Source: Gynurincola endophyticus
Lineage (GTDB): Bacteria > Bacteroidota > Bacteroidia > Chitinophagales > Chitinophagaceae
DNA length: 64,000 nt
Assembly (NCBI RefSeq): GCF_003991195.1
Contig: NZ_RCWL01000003.1
Location: 434,001-498,000 of the forward strand
Reading direction: 5' to 3'
Made by a program: the position numbers and the translations under genes. Positions 19,380 through 27,036 of this stretch are shown piece after piece. The stretch's first letter is position 1; each line of letters starts with the position of its first letter. A model generated the notes under the pieces. The model saw nothing but the letters and a program-made list of their open reading frames with translations, made no database searches and was not told the origin of the DNA.

Positions 19380-19387
19380 TATCTTTG
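19380..19387 (+). promoter_or_regulatory. Bacteroidota -7 promoter box for dgt
   Basis: TATCTTTG fits TAnnTTTG exactly and ends 5 bases before the dgt ATG, overlapping the space behind the amidase stop; the transcript would be leaderless or nearly so. Confidence 0.45.
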
Positions 19388-19392
19388 CGCAC

Positions 19393-20772
19393 ATGAAATG
19401 GGAAACTTTATACAGTGCACAGAGAACCGGACAATCCGGAGGGAAGCAAAATCAAGACCAGATCAGAACATCTTACATTAGAGACTATGACCGGTTGATA
19501 TTTTCGTCTGCCTTCCGCCGTCTGCAAAACAAAACGCAGGTATTTCCTTTACCGGGTGCTGTTTTTGTGCACAATCGTTTAACCCACAGTTTAGAAGTTG
19601 CTTCAGTAGGGCGCTCATTAGGTAAAGCTGTAGGAGATGAGATTGCAGATCGTCATCCACAGCAAACGGAGCTTTTTAAAGAGTTTTATAAATATGAACT
19701 TCCTTCGGTAATTGCGGCAGCGTGCCTGGCGCATGATATCGGAAATCCGCCTTTCGGTCATTCGGGAGAAGAGGCCATCCGGATATTTTTTAGAGAAATG
19801 ACCGGTAAGGGAAAAGAACTTTTTGATAAACTCAGCGAAAATCAACAAAGAGATTTTACACACTTTGAAGGAAATGCGAATGCTTTCAGAACGCTGACAC
19901 ATCATTTTAATGAAGAGATGGCCGGTGGCTTCAGATTAACTTATGCAACACTGGCGTCTATTATTAAATACCCCTGCACCTCGGCAAACGGGTTTGATAA
20001 ATCAAAACTCATTACGAAAAAGTCAGGCTTTTTTGATACTGAGTTAGCCACCTACCGCCAAATAGCCGACCAGTTAGAAATTCCGGCTTTGAATGAAGAT
20101 GAAACAGTGTATGCGCGTCATCCATTTGTATTTCTGGTAGAAGCGGCTGATGATATCTGTTATCGTGTAATAGATTTCGAAGATGCGCATCGTTTAAATA
20201 TTATTTCGATTGATAAAATAAAAGAATTGTTTCTGGCCTTTTTTGATGAGGGCACCGGGTACGACACCCGAACGACTGTTGAAGACACATTGAATAAAAT
20301 AAAAGATACCAACCAGCAGGTACAATATCTGCGCGCCCGGGTAATTAATTTTTTGATTCAACGGGTACAGGAGGTGTTTATGCGTGAAGAAGAGCAATTA
20401 CTATTGGGCACGTTAGACAAACCTTTAATTGATTTAATTCCTGAACGCGAATTAAAGATTGTAAAAAAAATAGACGAATTCTCTTATAAATATATTTATA
20501 ACCACCGCTCGGTGGTAGAAATTGAAATAGCCGGCTATAATGTAATCGGTTCTTTGCTGAAAGCGTTTGTGGATGCGGTATTGGATGTAGAAGGCAAACG
20601 TTCTCAAAAATTGTTACAATTAATTTCATCACAGTTTGTGATTACAGGAAAACCTGAAAACTTTTATCAGGATCTGCAATCGGTTGTTGATTTTGTAGCA
20701 GGCATGACAGATTTATATGCAGTAGAATTATACCGGAAACTTACAGGGATAGAAATACCGCAGTTACGCTGA
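19393..20772 (+). CDS. dgt: Deoxyguanosinetriphosphate triphosphohydrolase
   Basis: A 459-residue HD-domain enzyme that splits dGTP (or dNTPs) to deoxynucleoside and triphosphate. The metal-binding HD residues are in RLTHSLEVASVGRSLG and AHDIGNPPFGHSGEE; the N-terminal RTSYIRDYDRLIFSSAFRRLQNKTQVFP is the dGTPase signature. The stop codon abuts, with no gap, the stop of the convergent umuC. Confidence 0.93.
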   Translation: MKWETLYSAQRTGQSGGKQNQDQIRTSYIRDYDRLIFSSAFRRLQNKTQVFPLPGAVFVHNRLTHSLEVASVGRSLGKAVGDEIADRHPQQTELFKEFYKYELPSVIAAACLAHDIGNPPFGHSGEEAIRIFFREMTGKGKELFDKLSENQQRDFTHFEGNANAFRTLTHHFNEEMAGGFRLTYATLASIIKYPCTSANGFDKSKLITKKSGFFDTELATYRQIADQLEIPALNEDETVYARHPFVFLVEAADDICYRVIDFEDAHRLNIISIDKIKELFLAFFDEGTGYDTRTTVEDTLNKIKDTNQQVQYLRARVINFLIQRVQEVFMREEEQLLLGTLDKPLIDLIPERELKIVKKIDEFSYKYIYNHRSVVEIEIAGYNVIGSLLKAFVDAVLDVEGKRSQKLLQLISSQFVITGKPENFYQDLQSVVDFVAGMTDLYAVELYRKLTGIEIPQLR

Positions 20773-22041
20773 TTATTTTACTTTACGAAGCTCACTGAGC
20801 CTGGTCGTATAATGAGCGCTTTTCATGTTTTGTTTCATTTGCCAGATACTTTGATGACCCATCGTTGCAAAATGGATCATATTGGGCTTCATGGCAAAAT
20901 TGATATTGTCGAGTGCCTGCATCAGTTTGGTGGCTTGCGGGTAATTATTTTCTTTAAAGAGGTTGGCTTGTACAGCATCGGCAGGTTTCAGGTTGTAAAA
21001 GGTTACGCCTGCTTTACTGTACTTCATGCCGGGTTCATACAACTCTTCCACTAAAGGCATAGCAGCCTTAATCAGCTCGTTAGTGGCTTGTGTGGCAAAT
21101 GGCAACGTAATATACCGGCTAACGGAAACCGGACGTGTATACATCGAATCTTTCATGTAATTAAACGGAACAATTGACACATAAAGTGTATCAGTAACCG
21201 ACTTCTGGCGACGAAGTTTTTCTGCAGCCCGTGAAATATAAGCAGCCACCGCCTCTTTTAATAAACTCAGATCTGAAATCTTTTGACCGAACATTCTGCT
21301 GGTTCCTACCATTTTCTTCTGTACTAAAGGCGTTTGTAATGGCATACTGAGTTCTCCGTTCAACTCTTTATGCAAACGTAGCCCAACTACTCCACCCATG
21401 TTCTTTCTGATCCAGTCTTCAGACATTTGTGCGAGTTCATAGCCATTTGTGATGCCTCTGTTGGTGAGGAATTTTGCATAAGAGCGACCTACTCCCCAAA
21501 TTTTTTCGATACGTATTTGTTTAAGTAAATCTTCCTGTTTTTCTTTTGTATCAATCACCGCCACGTAATCGGTCTTTGTTTTTTTTACGTAGTGATTTGC
21601 TAGTTTGGCGAGTGTTTTAGAAGGCCCTACCCCTATAGAAACAGGAATACCCGTCCACTGTTCCACTATCGTGCGGATATGTTTGGTAGTAGATTCTAAT
21701 GCGTGAGGCGGTACCTGACTCAGGTCAATAAAAGCTTCGTCAATAGAGTATACTTCTATATTAGGTGTCAGTTGCTTTAACGTTTTCATTACCCGTGCAC
21801 TCATGTCGCCATACAGGTTGTAATTTGAAGAAAAAACCGCCACCTGATATTTTTCTATAAGTGGCAGTATTTCAAAATAAGGAATGCCCATTGGTATTTC
21901 GAGTTTTTTGGCTTCTTCGCTGCGTGAAACAACGCAACCGTCATTATTACTGAGTACTACAATGGGTTTATTGATAAGGTCGGGGCGAAAAAGCCTTTCA
22001 CAAGAGCAGTAGAAATTGTTGCAATCCACGATGCCGATCAT
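20773..22041 (-). CDS. umuC: DNA polymerase V catalytic subunit UmuC (Y-family)
   Basis: A 422-residue Y-family translesion polymerase. The catalytic acidic residues are intact: IVDCNNFY at the N-terminus and YSIDEAF near residue 100. GVGPSKTLAKLANH and a helix-hairpin-helix-like segment IWGVGRSYAKFL follow, and QANLF near the C-terminus fits a sliding-clamp binding motif. An upstream TTG at 22077 extends the frame by 12 residues, but the ATG at 22041 gives the normal UmuC start. It lies 51 bases after umuD and is surely co-transcribed with it. Confidence 0.93.
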   Translation of the reverse strand: MIGIVDCNNFYCSCERLFRPDLINKPIVVLSNNDGCVVSRSEEAKKLEIPMGIPYFEILPLIEKYQVAVFSSNYNLYGDMSARVMKTLKQLTPNIEVYSIDEAFIDLSQVPPHALESTTKHIRTIVEQWTGIPVSIGVGPSKTLAKLANHYVKKTKTDYVAVIDTKEKQEDLLKQIRIEKIWGVGRSYAKFLTNRGITNGYELAQMSEDWIRKNMGGVVGLRLHKELNGELSMPLQTPLVQKKMVGTSRMFGQKISDLSLLKEAVAAYISRAAEKLRRQKSVTDTLYVSIVPFNYMKDSMYTRPVSVSRYITLPFATQATNELIKAAMPLVEELYEPGMKYSKAGVTFYNLKPADAVQANLFKENNYPQATKLMQALDNINFAMKPNMIHFATMGHQSIWQMKQNMKSAHYTTRLSELRKVK

Positions 22042-22092
22042 AATGGTAAGTTTGAAATTAAAAGGGATGGGTAGCAAGTGGATCTGTGGTGT

Positions 22093-22524
22093 TCAGAGTT
22101 TATGAATTACATAAGTTACCACTCCCCATACAGAGAAAGACTCGCAGGCAGGGTCTATCTGAAGTGCGGGAAGTTTTTTCGTAGCCGGTACTAACCGGAG
22201 TTTGTTAAAAGTTTTTTCCATCCGGCGAATCAACATATCGCCGTAAATAGCCGCGATAATAATTTGTCCGTTTCGTGGTGTTAAGCTTCTGTCTACTACG
22301 AGCAGGTCGCCATCGTAAATGCCCGCATCTTCCATCGCATCCCCATCCACCCTCATAAAAAAGGTGGCGGGTTTGTTTTGTAAAAGGGCCTCATTCAGAT
22401 CGATACCTCTTTCGATATAGTCATCTGCCGCAGAGCCAAAACCAGTGGCATCGGCGCTTTCTATCTGCCACTGGTCGAAGTCTTTACTACCTGTATAAAC
22501 AGGCTTAAAAATGGAAGGAGGCAT
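22093..22524 (-). CDS. umuD: UmuD homologue (S24 family) lacking both catalytic residues
   Basis: A 143-residue protein aligned along its whole length to UmuD, with SAADDYIERGIDLNEALL, DGDLLVVDRS and IIIAAIYGD. In UmuD the catalytic Ser sits in G-D-S-M; here it is Gly61-Asp62-Ala63-Met64 (codon GCG). The catalytic Lys, 37 residues further on in Escherichia coli, is Arg100 here at exactly the same spacing. The usual Cys-Gly cleavage site is Thr27-Gly28. Self-cleavage to UmuD' therefore looks impossible, yet the gene is intact and in operon with a complete umuC. It may act uncleaved as a polymerase accessory factor or regulator; that is inference. Confidence 0.88.
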   Translation of the reverse strand: MPPSIFKPVYTGSKDFDQWQIESADATGFGSAADDYIERGIDLNEALLQNKPATFFMRVDGDAMEDAGIYDGDLLVVDRSLTPRNGQIIIAAIYGDMLIRRMEKTFNKLRLVPATKKLPALQIDPACESFSVWGVVTYVIHKL

Positions 22525-22540
22525 AGAAAATAATTTTAAA

Positions 22541-22580
22541 TACTAAAATATTTAGTAAATTTATGCTAAATATTTGATCA
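22541..22580. promoter_or_regulatory. Tandem palindromic operator candidates between umuD and the divergent gene
   Basis: TACTAAA-ATA-TTTAGTA (22541-22557) is a perfect 17-bp palindrome, and a second imperfect copy with CTAAATATTTG follows at about 22566-22576, centres about 22 bases apart (two helical turns). They lie between umuD (start 22524) and the plus-strand gene at 22602 and overlap near-matches to -7 boxes on both strands (TAAATTTA minus, AATATTTG plus). They are suited to a damage-responsive repressor; no factor is identified. Confidence 0.5.
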
Positions 22581-22601
22581 GTAAAAACATTTTTGAGGCT
22601 A

Positions 22602-22976
22602 ATGGAACAGTCAGTTGAGCAATATCTTATAACTATCCGTTTATTATCGGATAACGTGAAGGAAGTTCCTGTAGCGAGTTACCGGTTGGCTGAAAATCAG
22701 GAATTAATGCTATTAGAGTGGGTAGAAAAGTTATGTTGGCGATTAGAATTTTCCAGTCGAAACTGGGATAGCCAGTTAAGGTTTCAGCTGCAGTCTATGG
22801 GTGATTTTTTTCGTGCAAAGGGAAAAGTTGCTGAAGGTGATTTTCCTTTTCAGGCTCATCAGATGGAGGCGATGAAAGTATACCGTGTAGAAACGGGGCG
22901 TGAACCCCGCTTGTTGCGTGAAATTCCGGTAAAGTCAGGTATCGATTCTTCATTGGTGGGCGACTATCATATATAA
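22602..22976 (+). CDS. Unknown 124-residue protein divergent from umuDC
   Basis: I do not recognise this protein. It is 124 residues from the ATG at 22602 (a TTG three codons earlier is less likely). The sequence is soluble, with amphipathic helical character in the first 80 residues (YLITIRLLSDNV, ELMLLEWVEKLCWRLEF, WDSQLRFQLQSMGDFF) and no signal peptide, membrane segment or cysteine motif. It shares the operator region with umuDC and is followed 57 bases later by a radical SAM gene, suggesting a damage-inducible or DNA-related role by context only. Confidence 0.6.
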   Translation: MEQSVEQYLITIRLLSDNVKEVPVASYRLAENQELMLLEWVEKLCWRLEFSSRNWDSQLRFQLQSMGDFFRAKGKVAEGDFPFQAHQMEAMKVYRVETGREPRLLREIPVKSGIDSSLVGDYHI

Positions 22977-23033
22977 TTATAATGTACACCTTACAGCTGT
23001 GATGAACTGTGGGGTAGAAGAAAATCAACTACT

Positions 23034-24056
23034 ATGAAAGGCCGCGGAACCTCCTCAAATCCTCCCAATCAATATCTTAAGAATCATATCAGCCGGAGCG
23101 AAATTACCTCTATCGATGATTGGGTGGAAGAAGACCTTGCTACCGAATATATCAAAGTCTACCCCAAAACAATTGTGAATAAGGTTGATTCACCTGACTT
23201 ATCGTTTATGTGGAATATGAATCCTTATCAGGGGTGTGAGCATGGATGCATCTATTGTTATGCGCGTAATACCTTTGAATATTGGGGATATAGCGCAGGG
23301 CTTGATTTTGAACAAAAGATACTGATAAAAGAAAAGGCTCCGGAGTTATTAAAGAAGTTTCTCCGTCATCCGAAATGGAATGCCGATGTCATTAGTTTGA
23401 GCGGTAATACCGATTGTTATCAACCTGCCGAGAAGAAATTTGAATTGACTAAAGGCTTATTGGAGGTATGTAATTCTTTTAATCAGCCGGTGATGATGAT
23501 TACTAAAAATGCGGGAATTTTACGGGATATAAAAATATTAGAAGAAATGGCCCGTAAAAACCTGGTGGCGGTAATGATTACAATTACCAGTCTGGAAGAG
23601 TCGCTGCGGTTGAAAATGGAGCCACGTACGGTAACCGCCAAAAAGAGATTGCAGGTGATAGCCGAACTGGCAAAACATAATATTCCGGTAGGAGTAATGG
23701 TAGCGCCAATCATTCCCGGTTTAAATGATCATGAAATACCGAAAATTCTGGAAGCTGCCGCGGAGGCCGGAGCCCAAAGGGCAGGGTACAGTATTATTCG
23801 TTTACAGGGAGCCGTACAAATTATATTTCGCGAATGGCTACAAACGCATTTTACCGATAAAGCTCAAAAAGTATTAAATCTAATTGATCAAAATCAAGGA
23901 AAAGGGACAGGGGTAAGATTTAAAGGGAGCGGTTCAATGGCTACAATGATAGCTCAGATAATGGAAGTTCAAAAGCGGAAACTTGGAATAACACAGGACT
24001 CTTGGAATTTGGATGGGTCATTGTTTAGGAGAAATGATCAGTTGAGCTTATTTTAA
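23034..24056 (+). CDS. PA0069-family radical SAM protein (SplB-related)
   Basis: A 340-residue radical SAM enzyme with the iron-sulfur motif C-x3-C-x2-C as CEHGCIYC and the surrounding MNPYQGCEHGCIYCYAR that defines the PA0069/Rv2578c group related to spore photoproduct lyase. SLSGNTDCYQPAEKKFELTK and the GSGSM-type C-terminal segment are typical. Members are commonly called DNA repair photolyase-like, but no reaction has been shown that I can cite. Its placement beside a divergent umuDC and the probable shared regulation support a link to DNA damage. The stop overlaps the convergent gene by 4 bases. Confidence 0.85.
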   Translation: MKGRGTSSNPPNQYLKNHISRSEITSIDDWVEEDLATEYIKVYPKTIVNKVDSPDLSFMWNMNPYQGCEHGCIYCYARNTFEYWGYSAGLDFEQKILIKEKAPELLKKFLRHPKWNADVISLSGNTDCYQPAEKKFELTKGLLEVCNSFNQPVMMITKNAGILRDIKILEEMARKNLVAVMITITSLEESLRLKMEPRTVTAKKRLQVIAELAKHNIPVGVMVAPIIPGLNDHEIPKILEAAAEAGAQRAGYSIIRLQGAVQIIFREWLQTHFTDKAQKVLNLIDQNQGKGTGVRFKGSGSMATMIAQIMEVQKRKLGITQDSWNLDGSLFRRNDQLSLF

Positions 24057-24241
24057 AGCTCCTTCAATTGTGTTCTAAGGCTAAAGATTTGTTGACAAAC
24101 AGAGGAGATTTCATTAGGATGATCCAATAAATTTAAATCCAGCAACTGCCTCTCTAATTTTGAAAGTTGTGCCAACAAGTCCTGTCTCAATGCATCGCCC
24201 GTGAAAGCATTGATTTTCTCAGGAGAGTCGTTACTCATCAT
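24053..24241 (-). CDS. Small hypothetical protein (62 residues)
   Basis: A 62-residue, mostly helical, leucine-rich protein (DLLAQLSKLERQLLDLNLLD ... IFSLRTQLKEL) suggestive of a coiled coil, with no known motif. The frame opens at a TTG at 24298, but the ATG at 24241 is preferred because a TAATTTTG promoter box sits 33 bases upstream of it and inside the longer version. Its end overlaps the radical SAM gene by 4 bases on the opposite strand. Coding status is likely but not certain. Confidence 0.5.
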   Translation of the reverse strand: MMSNDSPEKINAFTGDALRQDLLAQLSKLERQLLDLNLLDHPNEISSVCQQIFSLRTQLKEL

Positions 24242-24274
24242 GGTTAGTTTTGAATTCTCAATAAGGTGTTGCAG

Positions 24275-24282
24275 CAAAATTA
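24275..24282 (-). promoter_or_regulatory. Bacteroidota -7 promoter box for the 62-residue gene
   Basis: TAATTTTG on the minus strand, exact TAnnTTTG match, 33 bases before the ATG at 24241. Confidence 0.35.
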
Positions 24283-24465
24283 CACGATTTGTGTGCAAAA
24301 TCTTGGATAAATTGAAAGATTATATATAGAAATTTGAAAAAACTGCGTTATAAAAGGCATTGAAAATGAGTTTGATTATACAAAACTAAGGTAAGTGGGT
24401 ATTTTGTTTGTTTGAAAAGTGCTCAAAAATTATTATCTTAGGATAACAGCATTGCTTTGTTTGAA

Positions 24466-25011
24466 ATGAATGTAAAAGTTAAAAAGTACTTCTACCTTTT
24501 ATTCTTATTGAATATTATTTATATCGCAGTGGCTTTATGGATCGTGTATCCGATTGCTTTCCGCGATATGCTGCAGCTCGAGGTTGCCCGGAATAGTTTC
24601 CAGGCTGAACAGATACTTGCATTCTGGCAATCGCAAGGTTTAATGAATCAGGTAGAAACCTTTCTTATATTGAACCTTTTTTATATTCCTCTTTATATTC
24701 CACTTTTGTGGTGTAGCCTCCAGTATTTTACGTTACCTACCAAACATGAGATTTTGATTCGTGCGGCGAAGTTTTTCTCTTTATTGTTAGTTGTTGCAGG
24801 AATTTGTGATGCCATTGAAAATTGGGCTTTGCTCAATCTGGTACAGAATGGTATTAATGAATGGAATCTTCATCTCGGCTACGACATGGCAGCTACAAAA
24901 TTCAGTATTCTGCTGGTAACAATTCTGTTGCTGATTATTAGTGTTGCTTATATTTTGTTACAAAAGTTAGTTCCTGAAAAGAAGAAAAATTATTTCAATC
25001 CTAAACCTTGA
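24466..25011 (+). CDS. Hypothetical four-helix membrane protein
   Basis: A 181-residue integral membrane protein with four predicted membrane spans (about 7-28, 65-85, 100-120, 140-163 by hydrophobicity) and a Lys/Asn-rich C-terminus. No family motif is recognised. The ATG at 24466 is used in place of a TTG three codons upstream. It overlaps the convergent acyltransferase-like gene by 11 bases at the 3' ends. No functional assignment. Confidence 0.7.
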   Translation: MNVKVKKYFYLLFLLNIIYIAVALWIVYPIAFRDMLQLEVARNSFQAEQILAFWQSQGLMNQVETFLILNLFYIPLYIPLLWCSLQYFTLPTKHEILIRAAKFFSLLLVVAGICDAIENWALLNLVQNGINEWNLHLGYDMAATKFSILLVTILLLIISVAYILLQKLVPEKKKNYFNPKP

Positions 25012-26155
25012 TATAGATTTTCTTTTTGTTGAGCCAATAAGCGATTGCCCATAAAATCATTACGAAAACAATTGCATATAATAAAGAGCCCCATCGTAAG
25101 TCGGTGTGAATATTCTTACAAACATTAGTATAAAACCAATGCAGCGGCGTTGTCTTTTCTCCGTTATAGGTAAACCGGATCAATCCGGATGTTTTAGGAA
25201 TTACAATACTCAGTACAAAAATGAAAAGAGGGTTTTTGCCAAAAACCGAAAACCATTCAGTACCGAAGTTCTTTTTATTTGTGAACTCAATATAGTAGAC
25301 CAGCATACTCAGTAATAAAACAGACCATCCGCCGGCATACAATACATAAGAGCTTGTCCATATTTTTTTATTGATCGGGAATACATAATTCCAACCATTG
25401 GCAACGAGCAGCAGAAGTGTTCCTGCAATAAAAAGATAGCTTAAGGTTTGATAAGATTTTCCGGATTTAATGATGAATAAGCCGGTAAGGTAACCGATGA
25501 TTACCTGTACCACTGCTGGTAGGGTGGATACAAGTCCTTCCGGATCAAAAGGAATTCCTTCGCCTTTGTACATGTGGGCAACAGACAATATGCTTTTGTC
25601 AATGCCGGTTCCGAAGAAACCGGATAAGCTATAAGGATCACCAGGAGTACCCAGACCATAAGCAACAGCCCAATAGGCTAAGAGAATAAAAGCACTGATC
25701 AGGGCAAGAGCTTTGGGTTTAAAGAAAAAAATCAATAAGCCTGCTATACCATAACATAAAGCAATCCGTTGCAGAACACCTAAGATTCTGACACCGCTTT
25801 CCGGATTTTCTTTGGATACCCACGAACGAAAGACCCACCCGTTTTCAGTAAAAGAGCCAAAAGGGTACCAGTTAAGCGTAAGTCCGATGATGAAGATCAA
25901 GAAAGTTCGCTGGAGAATCTTTTTCCAGTAGACAGTACTACCTTGTTGTTGTAATTTCGGCAGCGCGAAAGCCATCGCGTTACCTACTGCGAAAAGAAAA
26001 AACGGGAATACCCAATCGGTAGGAGTAGCCCCGTTCCATGGAGCATGGGCAAACGGAGGAAAAATATGACCCCAGCTACCCGGGTTGTTTACTAAAATCA
26101 TCAGCGCAACAGTCGCTCCTCTAAATACATCAAGGGAATAATATCTTTGGCTCAA
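25001..26155 (-). CDS. Heparan-alpha-glucosaminide N-acetyltransferase-like membrane protein (DUF5009/DUF1624 type)
   Basis: A 384-residue polytopic membrane protein starting SLDVFRGATVALMILVNNPGSWGHIFPPFAHAPWNGATPTDWVFPFFLF, the hallmark of bacterial relatives of HGSNAT, which in animals moves acetyl groups from acetyl-CoA across a membrane to terminal glucosamine. About ten membrane spans follow, including TGTEWF-like GTEWFSVFGKNPLFIF. The start is TTG: no in-frame ATG exists before an upstream stop, and the family N-terminus begins right there. Bacterial substrates are unknown to me; cell-wall amino sugars are plausible. Transcription is divergent from the polysaccharide locus. Confidence 0.8.
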   Translation of the reverse strand: MSQRYYSLDVFRGATVALMILVNNPGSWGHIFPPFAHAPWNGATPTDWVFPFFLFAVGNAMAFALPKLQQQGSTVYWKKILQRTFLIFIIGLTLNWYPFGSFTENGWVFRSWVSKENPESGVRILGVLQRIALCYGIAGLLIFFFKPKALALISAFILLAYWAVAYGLGTPGDPYSLSGFFGTGIDKSILSVAHMYKGEGIPFDPEGLVSTLPAVVQVIIGYLTGLFIIKSGKSYQTLSYLFIAGTLLLLVANGWNYVFPINKKIWTSSYVLYAGGWSVLLLSMLVYYIEFTNKKNFGTEWFSVFGKNPLFIFVLSIVIPKTSGLIRFTYNGEKTTPLHWFYTNVCKNIHTDLRWGSLLYAIVFVMILWAIAYWLNKKKIYIKV

Positions 26156-26461
26156 AGCAGGTGATTTAAGACTAAAAGATATAAACTTTTGGATTGGTTG
26201 AAAAATAAAATATAATCTATAAGTAAAACACTAATTTAAGGTGAATGCTTGCAAAAAACATATATTTGCACTATTGCGTTAAATAGAGCAATTCTATAGT
26301 ATACCTGATGACCTGTGAATTATCAATTAATATATTTTTTAATAAAAATATTTAAAAGGCATAGTTTGTGCTAGTAGCAGGCTATGCCTTTTACTTTGGG
26401 TATATAAAAAGTTAATTTGTAAGAAGTTACATATAAGCTATGTGACTGACCTGGCGAAGCT
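26156..26461. other. Divergent intergenic region and long leader of the polysaccharide operon
   Basis: The 306 bases separate the HGSNAT-like gene from the first polysaccharide gene. A -7 box TATATTTG (26261-26268) would start a transcript with a leader of nearly 190 bases, far longer than for other genes in the window. The leader contains a strong hairpin (separate entry) and a weaker ATTGC/GCAAT stem (26273-26292). No small open frame stands out. Confidence 0.55.
26354..26392 (+). terminator. Terminator/attenuator-like hairpin in the polysaccharide operon leader
   Basis: AAAAGGCATAG (26354-26364) and CTATGCCTTTT (26382-26392) pair perfectly over 11 bp; the loop contains a further TGCT/AGCA stem. 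The descending arm ends in TTTT. The genes on both sides run away from it, so it cannot be an end-of-gene terminator and must lie in the leader. Together with the NusG-like gene at 27037 it suggests processive antitermination control. Confidence 0.6.
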
Positions 26462-27034
26462 ATGCATTTTTATCAACACGAAACGTCTGTAATAGATGAA
26501 GGGGCTACGATAGGAGCCGGCACAAAAGTGTGGCACTTTTGCCATGTAATGGCTTCTGCTGTTATTGGAGATCAGTGTATTCTGGGACAAAACGTTTTTG
26601 TTGGGGCAAAGGTTGTATTGAGGAACAGAGTGAAGGTGCAGAATAATGTTTCGTTATATGAAGGGGTCGTATGTGAAGATGATGTTTTTGTGGGTCCCAG
26701 TGTTGTATTTACAAATATTCTTACTCCCAGGGCTTTTATTGAAAGAAAAGGCGCATTCAAAAAAACAATTGTTGAACGGGGTGCAAGTATTGGTGCAAAT
26801 GCAACCATCGTTTGTGGAATAACTATCGGTGCTTTTGCGTTAATAGGTGCCGGTGCTGTTGTTACGAAGGATGTATTACCTTTTTCGTTGATGGTCGGTA
26901 ATCCGGCAGTACAGAAAGGATGGGTGAGTGAATGCGGAGAAAAGCTGTATTTTGATAAAAGCGGTCTGGCTACTTGTATAACCACAAATGTGCATTATCG
27001 CTTAATAGAAGGCAGGGTTCATAAAATGAGCTAA
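26462..27034 (+). CDS. Left-handed beta-helix N-acetyltransferase (WbpD/WlbB-like)
   Basis: A 190-residue acyltransferase built of hexapeptide repeats (IGAGTKVWHFCHV, IGDQCILGQNVFVG, GASIGANATIVCGITIGAFALIGAGAVVTKDV), ending with the usual LMVGNPAVQKGWVSECGEKL. This is the WbpD type, which acetylates the 3-amino group of a UDP-diamino-hexuronate during polysaccharide precursor synthesis. It is the first gene of the locus, 2 bases before the NusG-like gene. The partner aminotransferase and oxidase of the WbpA/B/E route are not in the window, so the exact substrate is open. Confidence 0.82.
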   Translation: MHFYQHETSVIDEGATIGAGTKVWHFCHVMASAVIGDQCILGQNVFVGAKVVLRNRVKVQNNVSLYEGVVCEDDVFVGPSVVFTNILTPRAFIERKGAFKKTIVERGASIGANATIVCGITIGAFALIGAGAVVTKDVLPFSLMVGNPAVQKGWVSECGEKLYFDKSGLATCITTNVHYRLIEGRVHKMS

Positions 27035-27036
27035 AA

